DNA of 11,725 nucleotides, from contig JBNMOP010000088.1 in the NCBI GenBank assembly GCA_051275005.1, forward strand, positions 1 through 11,725. The letters are read 5' to 3'. Under the pieces are notes generated by a model. It was not told the origin of the DNA, ran no database searches, and saw nothing but the letters and a program-made list of their open reading frames with translations. The number at the start of each line of letters is the position of its first letter. The stretch's first letter is position 1. Below, in pieces: positions 5,740 through 11,508 of this stretch. This stretch comes from Eutrophobius sp051275005. GTDB lineage: Bacteria; Pseudomonadota; Gammaproteobacteria; Eutrophobiales; Eutrophobiaceae. The position numbers and the translations under genes are program-made.

Positions 5740-6573
5740 ATGAAGTATAAAGGATTATCCGATTATCCGCCGGAACAACTACTAGAGCCGGTATTGGATA
5801 TCTCAAGGCGAGCATCACATGCTATTCTTGAGGTTTACAATTCTGATTTTGGTGTGGAGAAAAAAGACGACAACTCCCCCCTGACCGCAGCTGACATGGC
5901 CTCACACACAACAATCTGCAATGCACTTAATGATCTGACCCCGGAGATCCCCATACTTTCAGAAGAATCGGTCAGCATCCCATACGCTGAACGCAAGCAA
6001 TGGGAGTTGTACTGGTTGGTGGATCCCCTGGACGGCACCAAGGAGTTTGTTAAACGCAACGGCGAGTTCACGGTAAATATTGCGCTGATCTATCAACATC
6101 AACCTGTATTGGGAGTCGTTTATATTCCGGCGACGGATGTCGGTTATTACGCCAGTCAAAACAACGGAGCGTTTAAAATTATCCCAGGTAATACAATATC
6201 TGAAATAAATACGCGAAATACTGCAGCAGATAATATTACCGTCGCCGGTAGTCGTTCTCACGCCAACGACCTGCAAAAGCGATTCTTCCAGACGCTGGGA
6301 CCGAACACCGAAATAATAAATCGCGGCAGCTCATTAAAATTCTGTCTTATCGCAGAAGGGAGTATTGATCTTTATCCACGGTTTGGTCCCACATCAGAAT
6401 GGGACACCGCCGCCGCCCATTGTGTGGTAAGAGAAGCCGGTGGAGACGTAACTGATATGCAGTTCAATTCACTTACCTACAACACAAAGGATTCAATATT
6501 GAATCCACACTTTCTGGTAATTGGTGATACAGAATTTAACTGGTTACCTTATCTAGAAAGCGCAAAAAAATAA
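5740..6573 (+). CDS. cysQ: 3'(2'),5'-bisphosphate nucleotidase CysQ
   Basis: This 277-residue member of the inositol-monophosphatase superfamily hydrolyses PAP to AMP. That removes an inhibitory product of sulfate assimilation and recycles cofactor by-products. Metal-binding motifs are intact: E75-E76 in ILSEESV, the D95-P-L-D98-G-T pattern in VDPLDGTKEFVKRNGEF, and the C-terminal SEWDTAAAHCVVREAGG. The DGTKEF sequence and the S-W-D motif distinguish CysQ from SuhB-type IMPases. The length is slightly above the E. coli protein (about 246) because of an N-terminal extension of about 10-15 residues. The start at 5740 has only a GGGG about 11 bases upstream, so a later start cannot be excluded. 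The gene diverges from yrfG, and a REP-like hairpin lies about 60 bases past its stop codon. Confidence 0.93.
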   Translation: MKYKGLSDYPPEQLLEPVLDISRRASHAILEVYNSDFGVEKKDDNSPLTAADMASHTTICNALNDLTPEIPILSEESVSIPYAERKQWELYWLVDPLDGTKEFVKRNGEFTVNIALIYQHQPVLGVVYIPATDVGYYASQNNGAFKIIPGNTISEINTRNTAADNITVAGSRSHANDLQKRFFQTLGPNTEIINRGSSLKFCLIAEGSIDLYPRFGPTSEWDTAAAHCVVREAGGDVTDMQFNSLTYNTKDSILNPHFLVIGDTEFNWLPYLESAKK

Positions 6574-6634
6574 TTGACAGCAATAAAGAGTGAAGTTTTT
6601 TATAACCAATTTCGCCATATAGTTCTTATAACGT

Positions 6635-6664
6635 CGTCATACTGGCGAAAGCCAGTATCCAGTG
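6635..6664 (+). repeat. REP-like hairpin, simple copy
   Basis: CGTCATACTGGCGAAAGCCA is followed by GTATCCAGTG. The stem is ATACTGGC/GCCAGTAT with a GAAA loop. It is the same design as the copies at 9257 and 10126. It may limit read-through between cysQ and the downstream gene. Confidence 0.7.
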
Positions 6665-6689
6665 AACTAAGTAATTCAATAAATTTTAC

Positions 6690-7103
6690 ATGTTAAATAA
6701 ATTAATGACCTACACTAAGCACCTTCGATTAAAAAAAATTGCAACAAGTCTCTTGCTAGTATTACTTATAGCCGGCGTACTGATCGAATCAACACTGCCA
6801 TCGACAATCAACAACGACACCATTAACCACCTGGACAAGTTGGTCCATTTTCTTATCTATGGTGTGATTTCATACTTCACTGCAATTGTATTTATGATCT
6901 ATGGTATTAAGCTTACTGCTTACAAACTTGTGGGGATCGCCTTGTTCGCAATAACCCTCGGTATCATTGCAGAAACCATCCAATCACATACCCCCGATCG
7001 CGATGCGACAATCTATGATGTCTATGCCGATGTAATCGGTGCCTGTTTTTTTCTAATACTTATAAAGATACAAATTATCTATCAATTAAAATCAACCCCC
7101 TGA
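6690..7103 (+). CDS. VanZ-like family membrane protein
   Basis: This 137-residue inner-membrane protein has four hydrophobic segments, at about residues 15-33, 50-68, 76-95 and 108-128. The conserved VanZ-family patterns are present: HLDKLVHFLIYGVISY before and in helix 2, an IAETIQSHTPDRDATIYD loop, and VYADVIGACFF in the last helix. These Asp, His and Glu residues are typical of the family. The function of most VanZ-like proteins is unknown; the name comes from the teicoplanin-resistance gene vanZ, but resistance should not be inferred. There is no clear ribosome binding site before the ATG. It is monocistronic, and a pyrimidine-rich repeat begins within about 6 bases of the stop codon. Confidence 0.82.
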   Translation: MLNKLMTYTKHLRLKKIATSLLLVLLIAGVLIESTLPSTINNDTINHLDKLVHFLIYGVISYFTAIVFMIYGIKLTAYKLVGIALFAITLGIIAETIQSHTPDRDATIYDVYADVIGACFFLILIKIQIIYQLKSTP

Positions 7104-7108
7104 TGCTG

Positions 7109-7140
7109 CACCCCAAACGCCTCACCCTTCACTCCTCACA
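7109..7140 (+). repeat. Pyrimidine-rich CCTCACxCC tract
   Basis: CACCCCAAACGCCTCACCCT continues with TCACTCCTCACA. It resembles the tracts at 8065-8097 and 10204-10236. Confidence 0.5.
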
Positions 7141-7150
7141 AATTTAAATC

Positions 7151-7174
7151 ATCTTGTAAATCCTATTAATTCTG
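7151..7174 (+). repeat. Degenerate ATCCTGT-family copy
   Basis: ATCTTGTAAATCCTATTAAT matches the phased repeat family with one or two changes per word. It lies upstream of the first TA module. Confidence 0.4.
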
Positions 7175-7218
7175 CCCCGATACAGATACATTCCCCCTCA
7201 AATGTAAATAAAGTAATC

Positions 7219-7247
7219 TTGCAATCTACCCCATTGAGGTATAGTAT
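7219..7247 (+). promoter_or_regulatory. Candidate sigma-70 promoter of the RelE/XRE module
   Basis: TTGCAA at 7219-7224 and TAGTAT at 7242-7247 are separated by 17 bases. A transcription start at about 7254 would coincide with the toxin ATG, so the message could be leaderless. An alternative -10, TATAGT at 7240-7245, has a short 15-base spacer. Confidence 0.5.
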
Positions 7248-7290
7248 TTTTCTATGGAGATTATTGAGATACCTCACTTTACTGAGGTAG
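7234..7290. promoter_or_regulatory. Candidate operator: three TGAGGT half-sites
   Basis: TGAGGTAT at 7235-7242 overlaps the -10 region. ACCTCA at 7271-7276 and TGAGGT at 7283-7288 form a perfect inverted repeat with a 6-base spacer inside the start of the toxin gene. Autorepression by the adjacent XRE antitoxin is the natural inference from how such modules usually work. Confidence 0.45.
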
Positions 7291-7571
7291 TAATGGATTA
7301 CATGTCGGACGAGGAATATGCGGTATTCCAATGGTATCTCGTCTTAAACCCCGATGTCGGTGATCTGGTGAGTGGCACCAGTGGCGTAAGAAAAGTACGA
7401 TGGGCGCCTGCACAAACTGGCAAACGTGGCGGTCTCAGAATTATATATTACTACAGACCAAATATTTCTGAGATATGGATGCTTACAATATATTCAAAGA
7501 CCAAAAAGAATGATCTCACCACAAGAGATAAAGATGTGCTGAGACAAATAGTACGAGAAATTAAAAAATGA
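7254..7571 (+). CDS. RelE/HigB-like toxin of a type II toxin-antitoxin module
   Basis: This 105-residue protein is of the RelE/HigB superfamily, whose members are ribosome-associated or free mRNA endonucleases. Family marks are the N-terminus MEIIEIPHFTEVV, the central GVRKVRWAPAQTGKRGGLRI, and the strand pair IIYYYR and IWMLTIYSKTKK, followed by a basic C-terminal helix. The KRGGLR(I/V)IYY core is the usual signature. The start at 7254 is preferred because MEIIEI is conserved in relatives, even though there is no Shine-Dalgarno sequence and the promoter lies immediately upstream. A later ATG at 7293 (MDYMSD) has GAGG before it but would remove conserved residues. The stop overlaps the antitoxin start (ATGA), so toxin is first in the operon, as in higBA loci. 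Confidence 0.88.
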   Translation: MEIIEIPHFTEVVMDYMSDEEYAVFQWYLVLNPDVGDLVSGTSGVRKVRWAPAQTGKRGGLRIIYYYRPNISEIWMLTIYSKTKKNDLTTRDKDVLRQIVREIKK

Positions 7572-7846
7572 GTAATGATTTGAAAATTGACCTTGAACAA
7601 CAATTATCTGCCGTACGTAGTCATAAAAATGGCAAAAAAAAGTTGCGTGCTTATCAACTAAAGGCACCAGGCACACCAAAAAGAATTCGTTCTCAACTCG
7701 GCTTGTCGCAGACAGCCTTCGCTGCGTTACTAAATATTTCGGTTAAAACACTACAAAACTGGGAACAAGGACAACGACAGCCTCAGGGTCCAGCATTAGC
7801 ATTGCTTCGAATAATCGAACAGCACCCTGAAGTATTACTTAACTGA
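7568..7846 (+). CDS. XRE-family HTH antitoxin (HigA-like)
   Basis: This 92-residue antitoxin with a helix-turn-helix domain is expected to neutralise the upstream toxin and repress the operon. The HTH lies in the C-terminal half: RIRSQLGLSQTAFAALLNIS, then VKTLQNWEQGQRQP at about residues 58-71. The N-terminal 35 residues are charged and probably wrap the toxin. The start codon overlaps the toxin stop by 4 bases (ATGA), which implies translational coupling, so no separate ribosome binding site is needed. The TGAGGT repeats around the toxin start are plausible binding sites. An ATCCTGT-family repeat begins about 15 bases after its stop codon. Confidence 0.9.
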   Translation: MSNDLKIDLEQQLSAVRSHKNGKKKLRAYQLKAPGTPKRIRSQLGLSQTAFAALLNISVKTLQNWEQGQRQPQGPALALLRIIEQHPEVLLN

Positions 7847-7860
7847 AAGTAATATTATTC

Positions 7861-7887
7861 AACTTGTAAATCTTGTTAATCCTGTCT
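7861..7887 (+). repeat. Phased ATCCTGT-family array
   Basis: The words ACTTGT, ATCTTGT and ATCCTGT follow each other at 9-base steps (7862, 7870 and 7879). It follows the XRE antitoxin stop codon. Confidence 0.6.
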
Positions 7888-7923
7888 AATTTTTTTTATC
7901 TGCCATTAGGGCGATAATTGTTT

Positions 7924-7978
7924 TACTGGACTCCCAGCCCCTGCACTCGCGGGTGCATGCTCCGACATCCAGGGATAA
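7924..7978 (-). repeat. Degenerate REP-like copy with apex hairpin, reverse orientation
   Basis: TACTGGACTCCC at the left recalls the reverse complement of the REP-like right arm (ACTGGATTCCC), and a GGGAT lies at the right. Between them an extra hairpin TGCAC/GTGCA is inserted. The match is partial. Confidence 0.35.
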
Positions 7979-8016
7979 CAAAGAGAGCAACGATGTCATT
8001 CCTCACCATTCCAAAA

Positions 8017-8056
8017 TATCCTGTTTTATCCTGAACAAATCTTGTTCATCCTGTCC
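8017..8056 (+). repeat. Phased ATCCTGT-family array
   Basis: Four words (ATCCTGT, ATCCTGA, ATCTTGT, ATCCTGT) lie at about 10-11 base steps. This is the longest tandem run of the family in the window. Confidence 0.6.
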
Positions 8057-8064
8057 ATTCTATT

Positions 8065-8097
8065 CTCCCCACCCCTCACTCCCTACCCCTCACCATC
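8065..8097 (+). repeat. Pyrimidine-rich CCCCTCACTCC tract
   Basis: CTCCCCACCCCTCACTCCCT continues with ACCCCTCACCATC. It is the same type as the tract inside the fcl 5' end. Confidence 0.5.
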
Positions 8098-8162
8098 CTT
8101 AATGCTTTCGTAAGCCCAATCAGTTAAAATCTATCAATAAACTTACGGACACCACCAAACCC

Positions 8163-9248
8163 ATGACAAAAAAAGCATTCATAACCGGTGTCACCGGCCA
8201 GGACGGTGCCTATCTCGCGGAATTCCTATTAAACAAAGGTTACGAGGTGCACGGCCTGAAACGACGCGCCTCATTATTCAATACCGCTCGTATTGATCAC
8301 CTCTACCAGGACCCTCATGTAAAGGACAGACAATTTATTCTTCACCATGGTGACATGACCGATGCATCAAGCCTCGTTCAGATCATCCAAAAAATTCAAC
8401 CCGATGAGGTCTATAACCTCGCTGCTCAAAGCCATGTGGGGGTATCCTTCGAGCAACCCGAATACACCGCCGAAACAGATGGCGTAGGCACATTAAGGAT
8501 TCTCGAGGCTATTCGCATACTCGGACTGGAAAAGAAAACCCGGATTTACCAGGCATCAACTTCCGAGCTTTATGGCAAGGTCCAGGAAACACCTCAAACC
8601 GAGACCACACCCTTTTACCCACGATCCCCCTATGGTGTTGCCAAGCTCTATGCTTACTGGATCACTGTGAACTACCGTGAGGCCTATGGTTTGTATGCCT
8701 GCAATGGCATCCTCTTTAATCACGAGTCACCTATCCGAGGTGAAACCTTTGTTACCCGCAAAATCACGCGCGCATTGGCTAGAATAAAGATGGGATTACA
8801 GGACTGCCTGTATCTCGGTAACCTTAACGCCAAACGCGACTGGGGCCATGCCAAAGATTATGTGGAAATGCAATGGCTGATGCTACAACAGGATGAACCA
8901 GAAGATTACGTCATCGCCACCGGCGAACAACACTCTGTTAGAGAATTCATCGAAGAAGCCGCAGCGCATATAGATATACAAATCTCCTGGAAAGGCGAGG
9001 GCAGCGAAGAAAAAGGTTACGATAAAGACGATAACTGCATTGTCGCCATTGATCCTAAATACTACCGCCCCACAGAAGTGGATACCCTACTTGGCGATCC
9101 AACCAAGGCCAAACAAAAACTCGGCTGGTCACCCAAAGTCACATTCAAAGAACTCGTTAAAGAAATGATCGAATCTGATCTGGAACTCGCCAAGAAAGAC
9201 GCCCTCCTCAAACAACACGGCCACAAGATTCTGGACCAACATGAATAG
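8163..9248 (+). CDS. gmd: GDP-mannose 4,6-dehydratase
   Basis: This 361-residue short-chain dehydrogenase/reductase-fold enzyme converts GDP-D-mannose to GDP-4-keto-6-deoxy-D-mannose, the first step to GDP-L-fucose and related deoxysugars. The Rossmann NADP-binding loop is TGVTGQDG (residues 8-15). NLAAQSHVG begins at residue 85, the catalytic region T133-S134-E135 is in ASTSELYG, and Y157..K161 is in SPYGVAKLYAYW. Substrate-binding NHESPIRGETFVTRKI follows. The C-terminal KYYRPTEVDTLLGDPTKA is also characteristic of GMD. The length matches the family (340-375). No Shine-Dalgarno is evident. The next pathway gene, fcl, lies about 950 bases downstream rather than adjacent, with repeats and a TA module between. 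Confidence 0.97.
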   Translation: MTKKAFITGVTGQDGAYLAEFLLNKGYEVHGLKRRASLFNTARIDHLYQDPHVKDRQFILHHGDMTDASSLVQIIQKIQPDEVYNLAAQSHVGVSFEQPEYTAETDGVGTLRILEAIRILGLEKKTRIYQASTSELYGKVQETPQTETTPFYPRSPYGVAKLYAYWITVNYREAYGLYACNGILFNHESPIRGETFVTRKITRALARIKMGLQDCLYLGNLNAKRDWGHAKDYVEMQWLMLQQDEPEDYVIATGEQHSVREFIEEAAAHIDIQISWKGEGSEEKGYDKDDNCIVAIDPKYYRPTEVDTLLGDPTKAKQKLGWSPKVTFKELVKEMIESDLELAKKDALLKQHGHKILDQHE

Positions 9249-9256
9249 TTTTATCG

Positions 9257-9324
9257 TCGTCATACTGGCGCTCGTGCCCTTGGGTGCTTGTGCCCTTGTG
9301 CCCTTGGGTAAAAGCCAGTATCCA
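9257..9324 (+). repeat. REP-like hairpin with a 40 bp tandem-repeat insertion at the apex
   Basis: The outer parts CGTCATACTGGCG (9257-9270 region) and AAAGCCAGTATCCA (9311-9324) join to give exactly the simple copy at 6635. Between them is a 40-base insert made of repeated TGCCCTTG units. It lies 8 bases after the gmd stop codon. Confidence 0.65.
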
Positions 9325-9341
9325 ATCATTATTGAATTTTA

Positions 9342-9362
9342 TTAATCTTGTAAATCCTGTCC
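9342..9362 (+). repeat. ATCCTGT-family pair
   Basis: TTAATCTTGTAAATCCTGTC gives two words 9 bases apart. Confidence 0.55.
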
Positions 9363-9367
9363 ATTAT

Positions 9368-9423
9368 CGTCATTCCCTGTCGTCGGAGCTTGCCTCCGCG
9401 AAGGCGGGGGGCGGGAATTCAGT
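9368..9423 (+). repeat. REP-like hairpin with a G+C-rich apex insertion
   Basis: The outer parts CGTCATTCCC and GGGAATTCAGT match the simple copy at 10126. The interior carries GGAGCTTGCCTCCGCGAAGG, which can fold on itself as a second hairpin. Confidence 0.6.
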
Positions 9424-9431
9424 ATTTAATG

Positions 9432-9461
9432 TATCCTGAATAAATCCTGTCCATCCTGTCT
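9432..9461 (+). repeat. Phased ATCCTGT-family array
   Basis: ATCCTGA, ATCCTGT and ATCCTGT lie at 9-11 base steps, directly upstream of the fcl-start relic. Confidence 0.6.
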
Positions 9462-9467
9462 ATTACT

Positions 9468-9524
9468 ATGGATATCACCTCTCACTCCAAGATCTACATC
9501 CCCGGAACCAAAAAGAACCTGTAA
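9468..9524 (+). pseudogene. Relic resembling the 5' end of fcl
   Basis: An ATG at 9468 opens a frame reading MDITSHSKIYIPGTKKNL, which stops at 9522-9524. The segment HSKIYI-G is identical in type to the start of the real fcl product (PHSKIYIAG). At DNA level AAGATCTACATC followed by CCGG is shared, preceded in both by a TCACTC-rich stretch. After this the similarity ends. It is most simply a fragment of fcl left when the gmd-fcl junction was rearranged. Chance similarity cannot be excluded over so short a length. Confidence 0.5.
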
Positions 9525-9582
9525 AAAGCAACGGAATATCGTAAAATACCCAGATGTATTACCCCGATAAGGAATGAATTAA

Positions 9583-9792
9583 ATGGCCGCCAACCTTAGA
9601 GAAGCCCTACATCATTTAGCTGATCAATTACCGGACAATGCGACATGGAAAGATGTGTTGTATGAAGCATATGTACGCCAGGAGATCGAGGCTGGACTGG
9701 GGGAAGCGCGACGCGGTGAATTTTCGAGTGATGAGGAAGTAAAAGAAACTTTTGCAAAGTGGGGCGTACAGATTGAAACTGAAATGGACTAG
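9583..9792 (+). CDS. Small antitoxin of a ParE-type module
   Basis: This 69-residue acidic protein is mostly helical (NLREALHHLADQLPDNATWKDVLYEAYVRQEIEAGLGEARRGE). Proteins with the (L/R)HHLADQLP...ATW.DV.YE.YVR..IE.G pattern are usually found as antitoxins upstream of ParE/RelE-family toxins, which is the case here. A TAAGGA sequence lies about 9 bases before the ATG. The C-terminal half (EEVKETFAKWGV) probably contacts the toxin. It overlaps the toxin gene by about 20 bases. No standard HTH or ribbon-helix-helix domain is obvious, so its DNA-binding role is uncertain. Confidence 0.83.
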   Translation: MAANLREALHHLADQLPDNATWKDVLYEAYVRQEIEAGLGEARRGEFSSDEEVKETFAKWGVQIETEMD

Positions 9793-10069
9793 TCGGGCCT
9801 TACAACAACTAAAAGATGCACAAAATTATATAGCACAAGACAATCCCACCGCTGCCCATGACGTGGCAGAATGTATAGCTCAAGCAACTCGTTTATTGCT
9901 CACACAACCCCGGATAGGACGGCAAGGTCGAGTGGATGGAACCCATGAATGGGTCGTTAGTCAAACCCCTTACCTTATTGTTTATGTGATAGAGCACGAT
10001 ACACTGCTAATCATCCGGGTCCTCCATAGCAAACAGAACTGGACTTCTACCCCACTCCTGAACAGGTAG
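9773..10069 (+). CDS. ParE/RelE-family toxin
   Basis: This protein of about 98 residues belongs to the ParE/RelE superfamily. Members either poison DNA gyrase (ParE) or cleave mRNA (RelE); which applies here is not clear. Family marks are LKWTSRALQQLKDAQNYIAQDNPTAA, with a helical hairpin, then LLTQPRIGRQGRVDGTHEWVV, TPYLIVYVIEHDTLLIIRVLHSKQNW. The start is uncertain: no ATG is available. TTG at 9773 places the first residues (MKLKWT) where relatives begin, and a GGGG lies about 7 bases upstream. TTG at 9752 would add 7 residues. Either way the gene overlaps the antitoxin (20 or 41 bases), which indicates translational coupling. The pair separates gmd from fcl. Confidence 0.87.
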   Translation: MKLKWTSRALQQLKDAQNYIAQDNPTAAHDVAECIAQATRLLLTQPRIGRQGRVDGTHEWVVSQTPYLIVYVIEHDTLLIIRVLHSKQNWTSTPLLNR

Positions 10070-10125
10070 ATATAAAATTAAAATTTTAGAAATATAATAC
10101 AACTATTTTTTAAACTGCCATCATT

Positions 10126-10154
10126 CGTCATTCCCGCGAAAGCGGGAATCCAGT
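10126..10154 (+). repeat. REP-like hairpin, simple G+C-rich copy
   Basis: CGTCATTCCCGCGAAAGCGG is followed by GAATCCAGT. The stem is ATTCCCGC/GCGGGAAT with a GAAA loop. It is in the same orientation as the copies at 6635, 9257 and 9368, and lies just upstream of fcl. Confidence 0.75.
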
Positions 10155-10195
10155 AGACTAATAATCAATAACATTGAAAAATCTGAATCTGAAGA

Positions 10196-11149
10196 ATGAA
10201 TAACACTCCTAACCCCTCACCCCTCACTCCTCACTCAAAGATCTACATCGCCGGCCACCGCGGTCTCGTCGGCTCCGCCATCCTCCGCCTCCTAAAAAAA
10301 CGCGGCTACAAAAACCTGGTCACCCGTACTAGCAAACAACTGGATCTTCGAGATCAAAAAGCCACAAAAAAATTCTTTGAAAAAGAAAAACCTGAATTCG
10401 TCTTCCTGGCAGCCGCCAAGGTCGGTGGCATCCTCGCCAACGACAGCTACCCGGTGGACTTCCTGCAGGACAACCTACAGATCCAAACCAACATTATCAG
10501 CAACGCCTACAAATCCGGCGCAAAGAAATTACTCTTCTTAGGCTCATCTTGCATTTACCCTCGGGACTGCCCACAACCCATGAAGGAAGAATATCTATTA
10601 ACAGGACCACTGGAAAAAACCAACGAATGGTATGCCATCGCCAAGATAGCCGGCATTAAACTCTGCCAAGCCTACCGCAAACAATACGGTTTTAATGCCA
10701 TCAGCGCCATGCCTACGAACCTGTATGGCCCCAACGATAACTTTGATCTAAATACGTCCCATGTTCTCCCAGCACTTATCCGAAAGTTCCACGAGGCAAA
10801 AATCAACAATCAACCAGAAGTTATCATCTGGGGCACCGGCACACCCAAACGAGAATTTCTTTACATAGATGATCTTGCTGACGCCAGCTTGTTCCTAATT
10901 CAAAACTATGACAGTGAAGAGATCATCAATATCGGCACCGGCGAAGATGTCACTATCAAGGAACTGGCAGAATTAATCGGGGAGATAGTCAACTATAATG
11001 ACAAACTGACCTTTGATACCAGCAAACCCGACGGAACACCCAGGAAATTACAGGACGTATCCAGGCTGAATACGGCAGGATGGAAATTTAAAACCAATTT
11101 AAAGGCAGGGATAACTAAAACGTATAACTGGTACAAAAGAAATCCGTAA
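10196..11149 (+). CDS. fcl: GDP-L-fucose synthase (GDP-4-keto-6-deoxymannose 3,5-epimerase/4-reductase)
   Basis: This 317-residue SDR-fold enzyme epimerises and reduces the Gmd product to GDP-L-fucose using NADPH. The nucleotide-binding loop is IAGHRGLVGS (residues 18-27). AAAKVGGI begins at residue 72, the catalytic S118-C-I-Y region is in LGSSCIYP, and Y146..K150 is in NEWYAIAKIAG. MPTNLYGPNDNF and the PKREFLYIDDLADA region are also typical. The N-terminus carries about 14 extra residues (MNNTPNPSPLTPHS) before the first strand; relatives have only 2-5. Most of that tail is encoded by a pyrimidine-rich repeat. No later start codon fits. It follows a REP-like copy and is separated from gmd by a TA module. 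Confidence 0.96.
   Translation: MNNTPNPSPLTPHSKIYIAGHRGLVGSAILRLLKKRGYKNLVTRTSKQLDLRDQKATKKFFEKEKPEFVFLAAAKVGGILANDSYPVDFLQDNLQIQTNIISNAYKSGAKKLLFLGSSCIYPRDCPQPMKEEYLLTGPLEKTNEWYAIAKIAGIKLCQAYRKQYGFNAISAMPTNLYGPNDNFDLNTSHVLPALIRKFHEAKINNQPEVIIWGTGTPKREFLYIDDLADASLFLIQNYDSEEIINIGTGEDVTIKELAELIGEIVNYNDKLTFDTSKPDGTPRKLQDVSRLNTAGWKFKTNLKAGITKTYNWYKRNP
10204..10236 (+). repeat. Pyrimidine-rich CCCCTCACTCC tract inside the fcl 5' end
   Basis: ACTCCTAACCCCTCACCCCT continues with CACTCCTCACTC. It matches the intergenic tracts at 7109 and 8065 but is here translated as the N-terminal tail of Fcl. Confidence 0.55.
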
Positions 11150-11189
11150 TGTGTGATTGCAATACCTGCCCCCTACTATTAGGTGAAGA

Positions 11190-11486
11190 TCATGCAATCG
11201 CTTCCAGTCCCTTTTTGTAGACCATATTAAGAAGCTTCATGTTTCCGCCGTAGGGCGTGACTTCACCGCGTTCCCACTTTTGATAGGTAGAAGGACTGAC
11301 GTTCAGATACACAGCCATTACATTCTGACTGACCCCAGCCTTAACGCGTATCTGTTTGATCTGTGCCGGGGTCAATTGCCTGACCTTCGGCAGTGCCAGC
11401 ATCTCCAGTTGACGCATTGTCACTTTGTCAAATTTCAGATCTTTGCCGGTTTCCAAAGCAACCTGGATTAGTGATTCTCGGGTCAT
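11190..11486 (-). CDS. XRE-family HTH antitoxin/repressor
   Basis: This 98-residue protein has a C-terminal Cro/C1-type HTH: TPAQIKQIRVKAGVSQNVMA, then VYLNVSPSTYQKWERGEVTP at about residues 59-78. The N-terminal 38 residues (LIQVALETGKDLKFDKVTMR) likely bind the toxin. Its organisation is that of NadS/HigA-type antitoxins, placed 22 bases downstream of a RelE-like toxin gene on the same (minus) strand. It would repress the operon and neutralise the toxin. It converges with fcl, and the two stop codons are about 40 bases apart. The start has a weak AGAGAT-like ribosome binding site. Confidence 0.88.
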   Translation of the reverse strand: MTRESLIQVALETGKDLKFDKVTMRQLEMLALPKVRQLTPAQIKQIRVKAGVSQNVMAVYLNVSPSTYQKWERGEVTPYGGNMKLLNMVYKKGLEAIA

Positions 11487-11508
11487 AAGTTTATATCTCT
11501 GGTTTGTG

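Larger units (their letters stand above)
7847..8162. other. 316 bp repeat-filled gap before gmd
   Basis: There is no gene. In order it holds a phased ATCCTGT-family array (7861-7887), a degenerate REP-like copy in reverse orientation (7924-7978), another ATCCTGT array (8017-8056) and a pyrimidine-rich tract (8065-8097). About 65 bases of unremarkable sequence precede gmd, with no evident Shine-Dalgarno before its ATG. Confidence 0.6.
9249..9582. other. 334 bp repeat-filled gap between gmd and the second TA module
   Basis: There is no complete gene. It holds two REP-like copies with apex insertions (9257-9324, 9368-9423), two ATCCTGT-family arrays (9342-9362, 9432-9461), the fcl-start relic (9468-9524) and the upstream region of the antitoxin. 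In that last region an imperfect dyad GTAAAATAC/GTATTAC at about 9541-9562 could be the operator. Confidence 0.6.

Noticed and set aside
5959..6276. 105-codon minus-strand frame inside cysQ
   Set aside because: It is antisense to conserved cysQ motifs and has no family resemblance.
6690..7103. Antibiotic-resistance gene because of VanZ similarity
   Set aside because: VanZ-like membrane proteins are widespread without resistance genes nearby, and no other van genes are present.
9583..10069. Integron cassette reading of the antitoxin/toxin pair
   Set aside because: No attC-like site with R and L boxes or an integrase could be identified on either side.
11155..11199. Inverted repeat GATTGCA/TGCAATC between fcl and the converging XRE gene as a terminator
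   Set aside because: The right arm lies inside the XRE coding end, the loop is long and imperfect, and there is no T-run on either side.
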